DNA of 64,000 nucleotides, from positions 1,385,753-1,449,752 of the forward strand of contig CAADRB010000001.1 of the NCBI GenBank assembly GCA_900708905.1, given 5' to 3'. This document shows, piece after piece, positions 22,401 through 37,400 of the stretch. Within the stretch, counting starts at the first letter, position 1. The number at the start of each line of letters is the position of its first letter. The stretch comes from Hymenolepis diminuta (taxonomy: Eukaryota; Platyhelminthes; Cestoda; Cyclophyllidea; Hymenolepididae). The notes below the pieces were generated by a model. That model ran no database searches and was not told where the DNA came from. It was given only the letters and a program-made list of their open reading frames with translations. The position numbers and the translations under genes are program-made.

Positions 22401-25400
22401 AGACGCAGTTAACTAAGAGAGGAGTATTCCAAAGCTAAAGTTGAATTTTCATTAAAAACATATGTTTTTAAATAAGGTCACTTACCACTACAGCCAGTGC
22501 ACAGCACCCATATTGGTCTGAATTACGAATACGTCGCCAAATGTAGCGATAGAAGGCATGTTCAAGAAGAAAAATGACTCCACACAGAAGCATTCCACAG
22601 AGGAGCAGGATGAAAGCACTGATGAAATTCTTCACGCCCAGTGTCTTGTTCGTATTACCTAAAGTTGTCACCTTCTTGCACACACCACTCAACCAGAATT
22701 GCTTCCATCTGTGAAATTTACCTGAATTTGTCAAAAGTCATTACTATTAATATCATCGTATTTGCGTTGTTTGTTGAATTCATGACATTACATTATGGTA
22801 AATTCTCTCAGTTAAAAGCCTTTTGGGATTGACAGTTTCTGCAATGTATCAGTGCTATATTAGCCAAACCAGAAAACCAGTCCAGATGCAATACGTCAAG
22901 GCCATTCGCGAATCTTGGTCACTTGAGTGAAGGACTTAAAGGGAATTTGCCTAGCAGCCTGCGAATTTAAAAGGGAAATGAATGAGAAATCTCAATTCCA
23001 TTTCAGGATTATTAGAAGTGATGGTGAAGTAACTCTTTCGATTCCCTAGGCTCATATTGCATTAGTAAGTTCGAATACTATAAAACAATCCAAATTAGTC
23101 AAAATTTTACATATTTGAAGTCCACCAAAAATGTTGAACCGAAGGTGTAAGTGAAACTACTATTGAAAACGAAAATTCAAGAAAATGAACAGGAGAATGC
23201 GGATATATAATTCCTCATCTTTCGTTTAATGAAAATCTTTGCGCGGTGGTTTCAGATTTATTTAGAAGATCCTGGTTAGAGATGAGTCCTTAGATGGTCA
23301 GAAAATAATATAAAATTTATATTGCAGTATCGTTTTTATTCTCGTTTATGTTATTATATTTTTTAATAGGGATTGTCAGAAATTTACTAATTTTGAATCG
23401 GGACACTTCGATCTCAGAATTTGTCTTCATAAATTTGTATTAAACAAAAATGTATGGATAAATGTCGGACAAAGGCCTAAGATTGCCTAATGATTAATAT
23501 TATACTCATTCGTATGTCAAAATAACTCAACAAAAATTTGACAAGTCAACAAGTTAATTATACCTTTACCAAGTTCGAATAAAATTTGAATAAAATAATT
23601 CTTATGCACTATTTCCTTAAGGTTCAAATTGTCTGCCTGAAAGGCATTTACTCATTAGTGAGAAAAGAAAAAGTTGGCAAAGTGAGTTTATATTTCGACT
23701 TTCAGGAAAAAAAGAAATTATTTATTTGTTGGCACTAGGCCATACTATATCTGGCTGAAGCCAAAACAGGATAGAATAAAACGGAACTATTAATGTTTCA
23801 ATGAATGACGGTTCCGTGTTTCTTATCAATGTATAAGGAGATACATTTCGATCATGACTTAATATCAATTACCATGATATAAAAGCCGCAAATGATATTA
23901 TTATAACCAAAGCTAGTGGTGCAGAGGTTACCGTGCACGTCTGTTAATTCGAGCGTCATGAGATCTATGTTTTTTGAAGATTACACAGTGAATGACCAAG
24001 CGGATGACGGTGGTCGAATACAAATCGCTCGTAAGAGCGGCTCAAGGATTATATATGCCAATTAATTCCTAGGTAAAAAGAGTATATATTATTATATTCG
24101 TAAAAGACACAGTTAAGTTAAAATAGCTTGGGTAAAGGGTGGGAAAATTTGTTGGAGATAGTTACATCTCTTATCGACTTGGAAGAATATGTATATATTT
24201 TTTTCATGTGATTGCTTTCCAACAATTTACCACATATCTGAATCTTGATCTCTGAGATTAGAAAATCGGTGGGATTGGTGACATGAATTCAAAAATATTA
24301 TTCTTCTACCCGAGCAAAACTTCGAGTGGGTCTTGTGTGACAAGAAAATTCAGGCTAAAATCCAACTGGGCAAAACGGCAATTAATTCGGATTTGGATTA
24401 AATTATGAGGAGATAGAAGAAGCGCAATCAAGTAACTACCATATATTAAACCCCTTAGTTTTAAAATCATATGTTATTAACCAAACTTGAATGATAGGTT
24501 TGATAAAATAACTATCGATGGTTTTATTTCGCCTTCCCCACTACATAGACTCTTCTTCCAGAGATAGATGAATGCGTCTTATTAAACCTTATATAATTCC
24601 CAAGTTCAGTTAGGAAAGTATTTTCCGATAGTCATCCTAGAGAGACGGCATCACGGACACTCCTTAGTGAAAATTCCGATTTCTGCAGCCCCTTCTGTTA
24701 GACTAACTTGATTAGTACGGTTGGCTATTCCGCTCACTAAGTACCGATAAATATCGAACCCATGGTCTCCGATTTCACAGACATGGACGTTAACCACTGC
24801 GTTAATGATACTTAATGGACCCTCTATATAATTTATTTTCATCCGCTAAATTTCGGCCCCAATAAAACGAATTAATGCTTGAAAAAATATACCCAAATTT
24901 ATTTTTTCATTTGAAAAATTTCGTCTATTCACGGGCATTTAGGCTTACAGCTGCAGAAAGTCTGTTCTAATCTGAATAAATGTTACATTTTGAAAATAAA
25001 GGAGAAGAGTTGAAGCCTGTATTCCTTTTATAAATCTAAATTCTAAAACCGCATAATTTTAAAAAAGGCTGTTAAAAAGATATTAAATCATAAAATGTTC
25101 TTACTTAAAAAAATTAAAATATTTGATTTGATATTAATTTAAACAAAATAGAGTTTTGAACATCCACTTAGAACATTGCAACTTCCTACAGTGTAGGAGA
25201 AGATGCGCATGAAATAGGTACCTAACATGATACAAACTGTCTAGATGATTTGAAAACGTGAGGGATTTGGATTTCAGGCCATCCGATGTTTTTATCTAAG
25301 CTGATTTGCAGAATGTATTAGCGCCCCACGAAGTTTCATGTTAAATCGATTACATGAAATATCTTAGATTGAGAAGAACCCGAAATATCGATCACACCTC

Positions 25401-28400
25401 TATTGAAGTGAGAGCAAAACCGAATTTCTAATGAGTGTAATCGTTCAAATTCAAGAGCGAAACAACTTGCTTTCAAAGCCATGCATTATGTTCTTCAGTA
25501 AGTATCCTTGATTCACACTTAAAATTGTCAAATAGGTTTAGGCAATAGGTAATTTATAAATTTTTAATTAAAGTTCAAGTTTGGGTGGACGCTAGTGAGC
25601 TCTGGTATTTTACCATATGTGTCATTCTTTTACTTTGTACATTAGAGTAAAAATTTCGTTGGCTTATATCAACAAACGGTTCTGCAACTCTAAAGATAAG
25701 AGTGGCGCTGCAATTCAATCTTTTAAACTTCGTCTAATGGGATGGGGACTTTCTTCTGCTTTCAGACGAATTTAAACTCCATGAGAGGAAGAAATAACAA
25801 ATGAAAGTAAATCTTCGCTCTACTGCAATTTTCGTCCATTTGCCTTGGAAGCTAAAGTCAGATCAGACGTTTTTGAAACTTCGGGGAATGAAGTTTCAAT
25901 GACAAAAAGGCCCCAACCAATACATAAACTAGGCAGAAATCTTATTTTAAGTACTAAAATCCTCCAATTTGCATTTCCTCTTTCCCCGACAAATGATGTA
26001 TTGAAAGCTATCTACCTCATATCCAAATCTGACCTTAGATGAAACCTTCAGTATTTTTATAGGAAAGGTAGTAAATGGAGGACTTACCGTTTTTCTGATA
26101 GTTTAGGATGCGCGAATTGACTTTTGGAAGCCACCGACTGCCCTTTGGAAAACCGATTCCGTATCCAGTCATCGCATACAGATTGCCCACTGTTTTCAGC
26201 TTGCAGCCATCATCTCGTGAAGTCCAGTATTCTGAAATCGTTGCATCATAGATGAACGCGTCGATTTCTCTGGAAGATAAATGACTGCTATTAGTAATGT
26301 TGGCATCGGAATATAAGAACATAAAAGAATCGAGTTTACTTAGATTGAGAGGTGCGAAGTTGCAATGTTAAAGATTAAAGACCCACATGAGCGTCAATAG
26401 GAGATAAAGACTCTGACTGATTTAGACGGAGTGTGTGTTTTATTAGAATTCATACGGGGAATTTTCTGTGAGTTTTGCCATATAAACCACATAATATATG
26501 TGAAATAGAGGCCAGATTCTATCTGTGAGTGCTGGATGATGAGTTATGACAGGGAAAAATGTAAGGGACAAAGCTGATTTGCTATTTAGTAGTTAACATG
26601 ATAGGAATGAGGTAAGCGGTCCAGAAAGTTTAGTCACACTTTAAAAATACAAGTGCATATTTAAGATACGATTTCTCGGTGAAAAAAACATGTTCGAACT
26701 TCAACTAACATAGGAAACAAGCCATTCCAGGTTAATATACCACAAAGCTTCAAGTCAATCTCTTGATGGGAATTTATAATTTTATTAAATAACTGAAGTT
26801 ATATCTTAGAGGAATTTGGAGATAATGATAACAGTTTGAAACGGGCAAATACTATAATGCTCATAACTTATCGAACATTTAGCTGCTCATGTACACAAAT
26901 CGTTGTTCTGAAGGTGTCCTCAGGCACATAGAAATTGAGCCTTATTTGAATATATCTTCAGTAACTCGGTGAGCTTTGAAGCGTTTAAAACTCAAAGCTG
27001 ATATTAATGCATTTGTTTTTAACTAGGCGTGGAGGCAGCTTTGTTTGGGCCACTCAATTAACTCATCCGGGGAACCTAAAGGAATATCCTTCGGGACCTT
27101 AGAACATGAAATAATAAAGCAGATAAGCTGTGATCAAGAACTGCACCAAAATGCAATAAATAACATTACTCTTGATGCCATTATTTCATTATCTATTTCT
27201 GGTAGAGCCCCACCCGTTCTCATCCCTTAACAGACCGTTTTACTGTTTCTCTTGAGCGCCATCCAGTATTTTTGACTTGTAGAAAGTTTGCCATGGGTAA
27301 TTAACAATACACCTTCAATATCAATGGTATAGAATCGTCATTGTATATTAAGTTACCCCATATCCCAGACTAACTGAACACATACGCGTTCTTGTGAATG
27401 CAATATTGGTTGCCGCTTAACAAAACACCATATTTAAAAGAACAACGGATATCGAATTGGGGTTTGAAAAATACAGGAGAGGAAGCGAGAAAAAATAAGT
27501 GCATCCTGTAGCATGGTTGCTGGTTTACCGCATCGTAGCTATTTTTCTTGACGTGAAGTTTTTAATTTTTGATATTATTTTTGCATACTGTGCATCGGGC
27601 ATGCATTAATGTAAAAAAGGAATTTTCAATCGATATTTTTAGTGAACATATCATATTTTATGCACGTATATAATACATAATAAAAAATGTAATATTTATT
27701 ATCATTATGGAGTTCACCATGAGTGCAATCTGCTCTGCAACATCTGTTGTGTTAAGGTTATGTTAACTGCTTAAGATCTTATGAGGTCATACTGCATTTT
27801 GGACTTCGAAGAAAGAAATGAACTGACGTTGCAAATAATACAAAAGGCATTCGACGAGAAATCAAGATTACGGATAAGAATTTGATCAGTAATCCAAGAG
27901 GTGAATTGTAAATTTTGGAACATAGAATGACAAAGAAGGAAATGTTATACGATACGAGGCCAATAAATAATTAAGATGACTCTTTTGACTTTGGATTTTA
28001 GATCACCTCTCATTCCTCATCGGCCTTTAATTACTCAATTTCAGTTCCTTCTCTGCAATGAAAAATTGAAAAATTTTTATCCGCTGAACATTTATTGACT
28101 AATTACTCCATTGTTTCCGTCATATATACATATATATATATATATATCATTATGAAATTATTTTTATTAGTCTCTTGAAAAAGGTTACTAAATATTTTGA
28201 GAATTAAGTTAAGCGAAAATTGCTGTATGCTGCAATCGCAAAAAGGGACAAAACAGATGGCAGAAGCGATTACTAAATCAAAACTCATGAGGTCGATGTT
28301 CGTCACTGTATATCCCGAGATCCGGATGACCAGCATTATTTAATTCCGGTCAACAATTAAGTTGATGGAATATGAATTTCTGCTGTGAAGACTCCAGGAT

Positions 28401-31400
28401 ATTTTTCATCTATTAAAGTCAAGTGTTTTTACCACATTCCTAAATGGGTTTTGGAAGCTTTAAGACCCGTTGGTTATAAAAATTGGCAAACGAATTTATA
28501 TGTGTAAAATAGGGATAGTTTCTGGCTGCACTATAATCCTCCCAGCTTCTAGCAATCGTTATCGTAAAGCAAGATAGAAGGAGACAGAGATACTTCGAGC
28601 AGAGTTTATCAGGAAAACTATGGGACATCCATCGCAGACCAAATAAAATTAGGTGATAGACAAGCTACAGATGCGTTGGCCAAGTTTACAAATATAAAGT
28701 CCGGTTTTTACCTTTCTAAATAACTTAAACACTTAAAGAGGAAAGAAAGGATACTATAGAGTAGAACGCTAATCCTGATAGATGCAACAGACTGGCGTCA
28801 CTTCATGTGGTTGGGTACTCCAAGTGGGAATTGATAGTCTTGCCAATAGGCGAGAGGGTTAGGCGCTTCATAGGGGAATAAACAATCTGTAGACGCAGAA
28901 TCTGGCACTAAGATCCGATTGTGATAACGACGGTTAATATATCTTTAAACGTCTGCATGTTACAAAGAGTAAGGTGGTCTGCTCCGCAACACCATAATAC
29001 CAAGGGGAAAAACCGAACGTAACAAGTACGAGTATTATCTTAGTTTATATATGGAATACATAGTTGTAAACTAGGCGAGTGATTTTAATGCGCGGTTTTA
29101 GTATTAGCTTGGTAACTCTCTGACAATATAGTGTGATAAAGAAATACGAAAACTGGGTGTCTTCGGAAAAGATCAGAACAAATAATTTTTGCATTTCAAA
29201 ACGAGGAAAATTTTGATCACGAGGATGAAATATTACACGTATTCGAATCTCGGTAACTTTTACGTACAAAAAATTTAATTCTCCCAATGGGGATTGTAAA
29301 TTCAGCCATGTGGAATTCCCTTTTATAATTTCCGTATGTAAATGAATGTATTTTGTTCTATATTTCCGACATTTATTAAGGACATTTCAGTTTGCCGATC
29401 AAACTTTATGAAATGAAAAGAAACTCTTGACACTGTTCTATCATTAATCGATTAAAGAGCCAGCAATTTCTCATAGACTCGAATCAATTTAAAAATTCAT
29501 ACTTGCTTATTAGCTGACCGGTCAGTTCATACCTTAGTGGTACATTTGGAGAACAAATTAGGAAGACGAGAAAGTTAAAACATTGCTTTATCTAGGGGAT
29601 TATTGGTTAAAGTATCCGCCAAGATAAAAAGAATCTCTTCCCCTGAATTTTGTTCGTAGGGTAAATGAAAAAGCTCGAAATTGCAACTCACAAAATCAAC
29701 TCGCGTTGGATCAGTTTGAGACTTGAAAGTAAATGTCTTTTTTTCCCTTAGAACCAAAGTGACGATTTTTAAATTTTCTTGTTTTTAGAGCTAAATGCAT
29801 GGCTAAAGATCAGTAAAAGATTTTTCTTCCATAAATAAATTTTGGTTTCGCAAGCTCTGACTTGTCTTATTTACGTGAGTACAAACTCAATTTGATATGT
29901 CTCTTATAATAGACATAACGTATTTAAAAACAATTCCTTAATTTTGACATATATTTGAAATTAAAAAAGATTATCGTCTTCTACATGTGCTGATCTTCAA
30001 AGTGGAAATTTTAGGCGCTCTCAAATAAGAAACTAGTATTATTCATTAAAACAATGAAGATGTGAACACGACGCTTCATCACTAATAAAAAATCCTTATA
30101 TTCATAGGTCTTATACAAATATAACTTGGAAAGAGGATAAATCTAGTCTCCTCATACAAGAGCATTTAGTTCAGAGGATGATCAGTTTATTTCCTTTCAA
30201 GAAATTTGGTACTGCACATTTATAGCTTATTTCTAATGCAGCTTCGATTTACAACGGTGAGAGGTCTTATTCATGGAAGCATTTTTTGTTGACGATTATT
30301 TCCTCCACTTTGGATTTCACGGGGAAGTATTAATATCCGAAGGACTTTAAGAAACCTTGCATCTCGTAGAGCAGAAAATTGAATGGATTGGTTAGATTGC
30401 TTTAAAGTTTAAAAGAGTCCCGCTATACAGTCTATTTATACCTTTTGGCCTCTTTTTAACTTGGATAGGAGTCGGTCAAATTTAATTAAACAGTTCAACG
30501 CTCATATAGATAATGATTAAAAAATGAATGGATCTGAGAAAAGATGATTTAAACTACATTCATTCAATCTGAGCCTCTTAAGACGACTTTTTAGAGAAGT
30601 CATCACATATTCTTCCGAGCTAAGCAGTGAAGAAATAAAAATTCCCTGTTTTATGGACAGAATCTTCATAATTAATCCAAAATTACGTACCTATGGATTC
30701 GATTTTTTCGATAATATAACATATACTAGCTTCACAAATAAAAGGATATATTGTTGTTCTGTTTGATATAACCATGGACGAAACAGACTGGTTGATAACC
30801 TTCCTTTTCATTAAATCAAAGTATGAATGCAGAACAAAGAATTTACTCAGATTTGAGGGATTTTAAGCCCTCAACCACAGTTGTTCGATTGAAAGCACGC
30901 ATATAGGCGGCCATCTCCGGGAAGTTGATTTTAATGTTCTCCTCAGTTGCGCCACTGGGAATGGTAGCAAATCTAAACTGTGGTTTGTGGTTCCATGGCT
31001 GTTGAAGCTAAAAAGATAGTAAATGAAGGTTATGAATCAGTGTATTTTACCAGGTATTTGAGTATTAACATGCCTGAGTAAGGGCTTTCGATAGTAATTA
31101 AAGAATGGATCCCGAATTGATAGTTTCCGAGGTGCATTCGTATATTCATTCCTTTGAGGTCATATAACCCAACACCTAATGTATGTTTTGTCAGTTCTGA
31201 TCCTTCTATTGAGTTTCATAAATGCATAAGCTTTAAACTAAACGTATAGACGTTCTCTTAAATCTCCCTTACATCTGCTGCAGAATAATCATTCATCTAA
31301 GATGGCATATACATATTTGAAATAATACCATGTTTTTGAAATGTATCCCGTTGATATCTCTGGATCATTCTGTGAAATAAATATAATGGAAACTAACTGC

Positions 31401-34400
31401 TTATTTTATCGAGACGAGATAGCTTTTATTTCATATTGAACTTTGACTTCTATTCATCTTAAGTTATTCCTTCATTCTTTCAACAAAGAAATGAATTTCC
31501 TGAAGAGATACGGTTTTCACTCCTGATACCGACGAATTATTGATGCATCAGTTTATCATCAACTCATTTGATCACAAAAACAAAAAGAGCAAACAATATA
31601 ATCTTGCTTAAATAGACAAGCGAACCACAACGCACTCTCCAGTCGTGTATGCCCATGAGATCATAAAAGTCATCTTTCGAGATCATAAATGCAGCCAAGT
31701 TGGCTGTGTAGGAGGCAAGAAAGACCAGGGCGAATAGTGCCCAAATATCAGCCATGAATCGACTGGCCATTCCCCGTGGATTATCAGCGTTGACCGCGGC
31801 TCCGAAAAGCATTGACCAAATTAACCATAGGGATCGGCATAGTGTGAATCGATGTTCTGAAAGAAAAGGGTGATTTTACAGTTAATTTGTATATCCATTA
31901 TGGATTATATTAGATTTAAGTTTTCAGGTGAAGGAGTGATGGAGGGCTATTTAGTTAATAAATTTAAAGACCTACTCGTAAATTTTTCAAGTCAAGTTTT
32001 AAAGTGTTGCGGACTTGGGTAGGTCATTGGTATTTCAGAGGTGGTATTATGAGGAACTTGCATTCTACCCCCCTTTTTGCTGACAAGACTTAACCAGTGC
32101 ATTTGACTGTCCATATATCACCAACACACATATTTGCTCTTTTTTACTACGCAGGTCAAATTAAAATGAGATCAGTTTGAGCTTTCTTATTATGTTCCTG
32201 TGCCTACTGAGATAAGTCAAAATTGAATTTTCTTTAAAAATGTTTGCGAACTATGAAGTAGAGCAGTTTCTTAGTATTCATCAGGCACAATATTTAAGTG
32301 GACTTTGTGGAATTTCGTAAAATATGTACAATTTACGTCCGAGCAAATTTTTGAACACTACCTCGATGGCATAATAATTTACAATGTAACCTAGAGATAC
32401 TGAGAAACGATGCCGCTTACAGTACAAAGACAAACTCAGTTTTAAATAAGAAGGACAGTACAACTTTATTAAAATTTCAAGTCAACATTTCAATATATAT
32501 CAAGTAGCTGTAGCCTGGCGTTCTTTTTTAAATATATAGCAATCGGATTCATGTTGAGAGAAGAACTTGAAAAATTCTTAAGTTACATTTAAATGATAAT
32601 CAGATAGGCAAATCTTCAAGGTAGAATTAGGCAAGCCGCTACAGCAATATCCGCAAACGGAGAGTAGATTATTCAGCCCTTTCAAAAAGTGCTGAATAGT
32701 AATGCTAAAGTGAAAGCTATACATCTCCAGTCAAGATCACATCTTTAATACAACCCTTTAGCTTAATAAATCACTATCAAAAGAACTGCAGTGGAAATAC
32801 CTAAAAGAGTCAGATGAAGGCAAAATGAAACTCTAATAACCCATTTTATTCAATTTATCGGATGTAATTGAACCTCTTTCCAAAACTCACAAAGTTGTGG
32901 TATTTATTTCCATTAGAACATTTGAAAAATAGTTATAAAAATCAAAATTTTACTATTTTCTCCTTTATTTTCCATTTTAGTCTAAGTAAATAAATTTCCC
33001 TCCAGTTTACTGCAATTCAACGGCTCTTAAGCGAACAGACAAAAAAGGTGAAAAACATGTATTTTCACTAATCCAAACTGTGCACTTTGTCAGGTAAGTA
33101 GTCGGACCAATTATATCAACACCATATTTGCCGTGTTCTTACCACATACATATTTTCCTAATTAGCACTTTGACCACTTCATTGGGTGACCAATCATTGG
33201 GCAAGGTTAATATGATTCCTAAGGGTCCAGTGCTAGATTTCTGGACCAAATTTCCATTTTAAATCGTTCAAGAGAGTGTCACCTTTCCTCAATTTTAGAT
33301 CGAAACAGGATAAACAGATAGCAGCTATGCAATTAAGAGCTTAATAAGAAATTGCCATATACCTTGAGTAAAGGGAAACAACGCAAATTTCAGACTGATC
33401 GCATAAATTTTCCGTAAAGTAATTCAAACTAGTTTTCTTATTAGCTGAATTATCAGAAAATTGAAAAATGTTAGCTCTTAGTATTCACAGGTTGTCCTCT
33501 TCCTAAAATAAGCCCGTTGGTGTAGCGTGACACACGATGAACCATTCTTGATTGTAGAAGCTAAGACTGTAGCTAACTACTAACGACAGCAACAACAAGT
33601 TTTAGGGCAGAACGCTAAGGGCTGTGAGGCCAATGTTTATTAAACAAATCACGATGACGTTTCAAAAGGGTGAGAGAGGTGAAGTTCAGAGGAGGAAGAA
33701 TCGTGGAAGCCGGTAACAGACGGGCGTATGTGTAAAAGGCCTTAATATAGCGTCATATAGTTGGAACAGTATAAAAAGATGGGATGGGTCCGGACATCGC
33801 TGCGGGGAAACTGAACCCTAGTAATGGTCATTCAAAGACCACTTAATTAGCTTATTCCGAGAGTTAAAATAAACCACTTGAGGACATACGATTCACAGGG
33901 CCCTAGATGCTACAATAAGGTCAAGCCCTTCAAGCTCCGCTATGAGGTCGAGATAATTAGGTCTCAGTGATTATTAATAGTATTGGAGACAAGTGGAGGG
34001 ACTAGTGATGAAATAGGAAATGCCTAGGGATTAACCATCCAAACCTTAGGTAATCAGAAAAAAACTATTTTTCTCTCCCAAAATGCCTTTTAAAGCATTT
34101 ATCATTTAAATCGGATTGATAAAGAAATGTTTTTCTGCCGATCGATATTTAATTCCGGGAATTATCATCGTAATAATCATTCTATTTATAATGCTAGTGT
34201 GCGTTGTACTACAATGGCCGATGCTTGACTATACGGAAATAACTTGAGATAGGATGGTAAGATTTTGTTCATCGGATTCCGGAGTTGTCTTCATTGCTCT
34301 GATAAGATTATAAAAAATTAATCAACTCGTTATTCGATTACTTGTTTTGAAACTTAGTATGCAAACCTGAAATGTAGCAAAACATTAATAAGACAGGAAA

Positions 34401-37400
34401 AAAACATGGCGAAGTTGGATTTAGGAACAAAGAGTGAACGCAAGCAAATACTTGATTTTCAGACAATTTCATTGGGAGTAATTATGTTAAGTAAAATGTC
34501 AGGTCCACCAACCAGAGAAATAAATTCAGAATTAAAGTGGAAGGCTGAAATTAATGAACTTCGAGCAACTTGCAACAGTACAATTGTTTTGCCTTGGGGC
34601 TATTTGTAAATTGAACGAGTAGGACGATATAATTTAAACAAATGTCGCTATTTTGATGAACATCCATATCCTATTTACATTCACTTGAACTAAAGCTCGT
34701 TCAGTTAGAAATCCGAAAAGCATATTTTGTAAAAGGAAAATATTAACATTTCCCTTTCTAGATAGTTAAAAATATGGTATTTACAGAAACTTATTCCGAT
34801 GATATATTCCAAAAATCGGAATTTTAGTACTATGACTACCCTTTCTTGATCGATTCTGTTATAAGTTACTTGAAAAAATGAATACAAAGCTCTTTAAATA
34901 TACTAAGAAAATTAGACGTGGTATTGGTGATATGTAGTTAGCTAAAGCAATATAAATGTTTCTGATTGAGTGTTTCCTATCATCGTCTGTGAAGACTCGT
35001 ACTGAGTAAATATTAGTTCACAAGAGGGACTGAAAAATCATAAATGGCTGTATTATATTGCAAACATGAAGAAATAAAACATAAGTTTTTAAAAATTTAA
35101 GAATTTAAGAAAGTAAAATTTTCATCTGATGCTAGTATCAAAAATAAATTCAGATTAAGTTATAAGGTGTTTAAGATGTTTTCTCTCTGGATTATCTGGG
35201 TCTTTATACCTGGTTTTTTATACATCACGGTAACTAACTGGATATTCACAATACCGTACTATGTCCAGAACGCTCAATATTAGTGCCTGATTCAAACATA
35301 TTTCCTGTCCAATAAATGTACAGTATAAATGATCGATTCAATCCTAACAGTTTCTGCCCCGGTTGTTTCAATGGAAACTTTAAGTCTTGTTTAGTAAACC
35401 AAATTTTCCTGATATGTTTTCGACTCTTTTAAAATTCAACTCGCCCTTATTTATTTATCTCGTCATATGTAAGTCACATCTTAATGACAAGCCCATGAAA
35501 ACAAATTGTTCTCCGACCTTTACAGTGTACGGGAAAAGATATTTGCTAACCCTCACCATGATAGATTTCAGTTGATCTAGTCAGTCAATCTGTATTGCAT
35601 ATTTAGATAGAACAGCCACTGAATGTGAACTACAACTGATTCTCTATTAAAAGTAAATGCGCCCTTTAAAATGACTCAGCGCTTATAAAAGTAATGTTAA
35701 TAAAGGTAATCTATAAATGGTTTCTGAGTCATGCATGCAGACATCAAAGGTCGGCCACGTAAGAGGTAATTTGTAAAGAGTAATAAAGCATTCTGAATTT
35801 CGGTAGTAGTGAACGTAAAATGACACACGCTAACATGCAGACCTAGAAGTCTACATGCTCTAGTGCAAGATCAGCGCAGAACCGACACTTAATGACACTT
35901 AGACACATAATGACATGTGCAAATGTCAGAGCAGAGTGACTCTATCGCAGATCAGAATGCAAATCAGTAATATATTCAGAACTACTTAATTAAAATGATA
36001 TTTTTACTTTCGAAATGAGAAAAGTGGATAAGGGGAAGTCTGCTGGATAATTTTAAGGCGAGATCAAATTTTACAATTAACTGGAAAACTACAAAACATG
36101 CCGATGCATTCATTGCAATTATCAAATTTCATGAGAGGAAAAAATAATATGCAATCTCCTCCTAAATTTTATTTATTACATTTAAAAATTTATCAAATAA
36201 TGCTGACGATTAGGGTCACTGGCGGGCCAGACAGAAGTGTCAGAGTGTAGAAAACAAAGTATCCTGAATCATTTTTGATAATCGGTAATCAAAGATGTAA
36301 TCTAAATATGGCTTTGATATGAGACAATAATTGTAATTAGGACATGTGCAAAAATTTGTTATTATTCAAGAATAAAACAAATCGCATATGTGTGCAAATA
36401 AACAAAAATATACTTTCCTGTTTGAATGTTAGGACAATCTCGCTGAACGAAATGATCTCTACCTTCGTGCTAACTTCTTGGTGTCTGACAAAATGACCGA
36501 GGGATGGTGTATTACTAAGATGATAGCGCATAATTTTAGCATACTATCATTTAGACAAGCAATAAATAGAGAAAAAACGTATCAGATAAATCTCCCATGA
36601 AAAAATGCCAAAAGTAAAATGGAAGGAAGCACCGGTAATATAACGATTATTAAGCGTGTGTTAATTTGGCAGACCATGAACAAAATATGCTAAATTTTCT
36701 TTAACCATAAAGATACATGAAGAATCTTCACGTGAGCGATCATAAATAAAAAGAAATTGTAAATTTAAACAAAAAATATTTAAGTCCCCATAGTGGATTC
36801 ATGGGAAGATAATCAAATCGGTTCTCTGTACTTTTAGTGCATCAACCTGAAAATAAAAATATAAACTATGAATGAAATGAATGAATTGTGGAACGTGGAG
36901 TTCAGACATCAATGCACCAGAATTCGATTTTCTTATTGATGTATGTTCATCGTGCACGTCTATCAGATGTGAAAAGCATCGGGATCAATGCACGTCAGTG
37001 CTCATAGAGTGAAGTGAATGGCCACTGGTAAATTCTGATCAAAAGAGGGGTGGCTGAACGTGAGTTTCTCATAAGATCGGCTTCAGAATACCTTCACCTT
37101 CTCTATGTTTATTATTGTCAGTACTTCCCTCTTGAAGGAGTTTAGATTAAAAATTAAGCATTTAATCAATATAAAAGTTAAAAAATAGTATAATATATTA
37201 AAATACTTCTGTTTTTTAATTTAATTGCGTATAATGGCATTGGTTAACTGAGTACGTTCTTTCCTAATTTATTGATTTCGTCGGAAAGTAACCTTCAATG
37301 GAGACGGCTAATTAATTTTATATCGATTTGCAGTTCATGAATAATATATTCAAAGTATTTTTGCAATTAAATAGTGAATATAAAAGTTTAAAAGCGTAGT

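Larger units (their letters stand above)
22722..26087 (-). other. GluN2-like intron between exons 9 and 10
   Basis: 3.4 kb. It carries two tRNA-derived SINE-like copies in opposite orientation (about 23911-24060 on + and 24640-24810 on -). No exon is missing here: Gly569 is formed exactly across the junction. Confidence 0.75.

Noticed and set aside
22708..22721. Alternative acceptor 13 bases inside receptor exon 10
   Set aside because: It has a fair AG but would break the reading frame from exon 9; the upstream AG restores Gly569 exactly.
24751..24800. A functional tRNA gene on the - strand
   Set aside because: A- and B-box-like motifs are present but no complete acceptor stem or cloverleaf could be drawn; better explained as a SINE head.
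24651..24842. A 63-codon - strand open frame inside the intron between receptor exons 9 and 10, a possible missing exon
   Set aside because: The DNA is a tRNA-derived repeat, and the flanking exons already join in phase to make the conserved S2-M4 linker.
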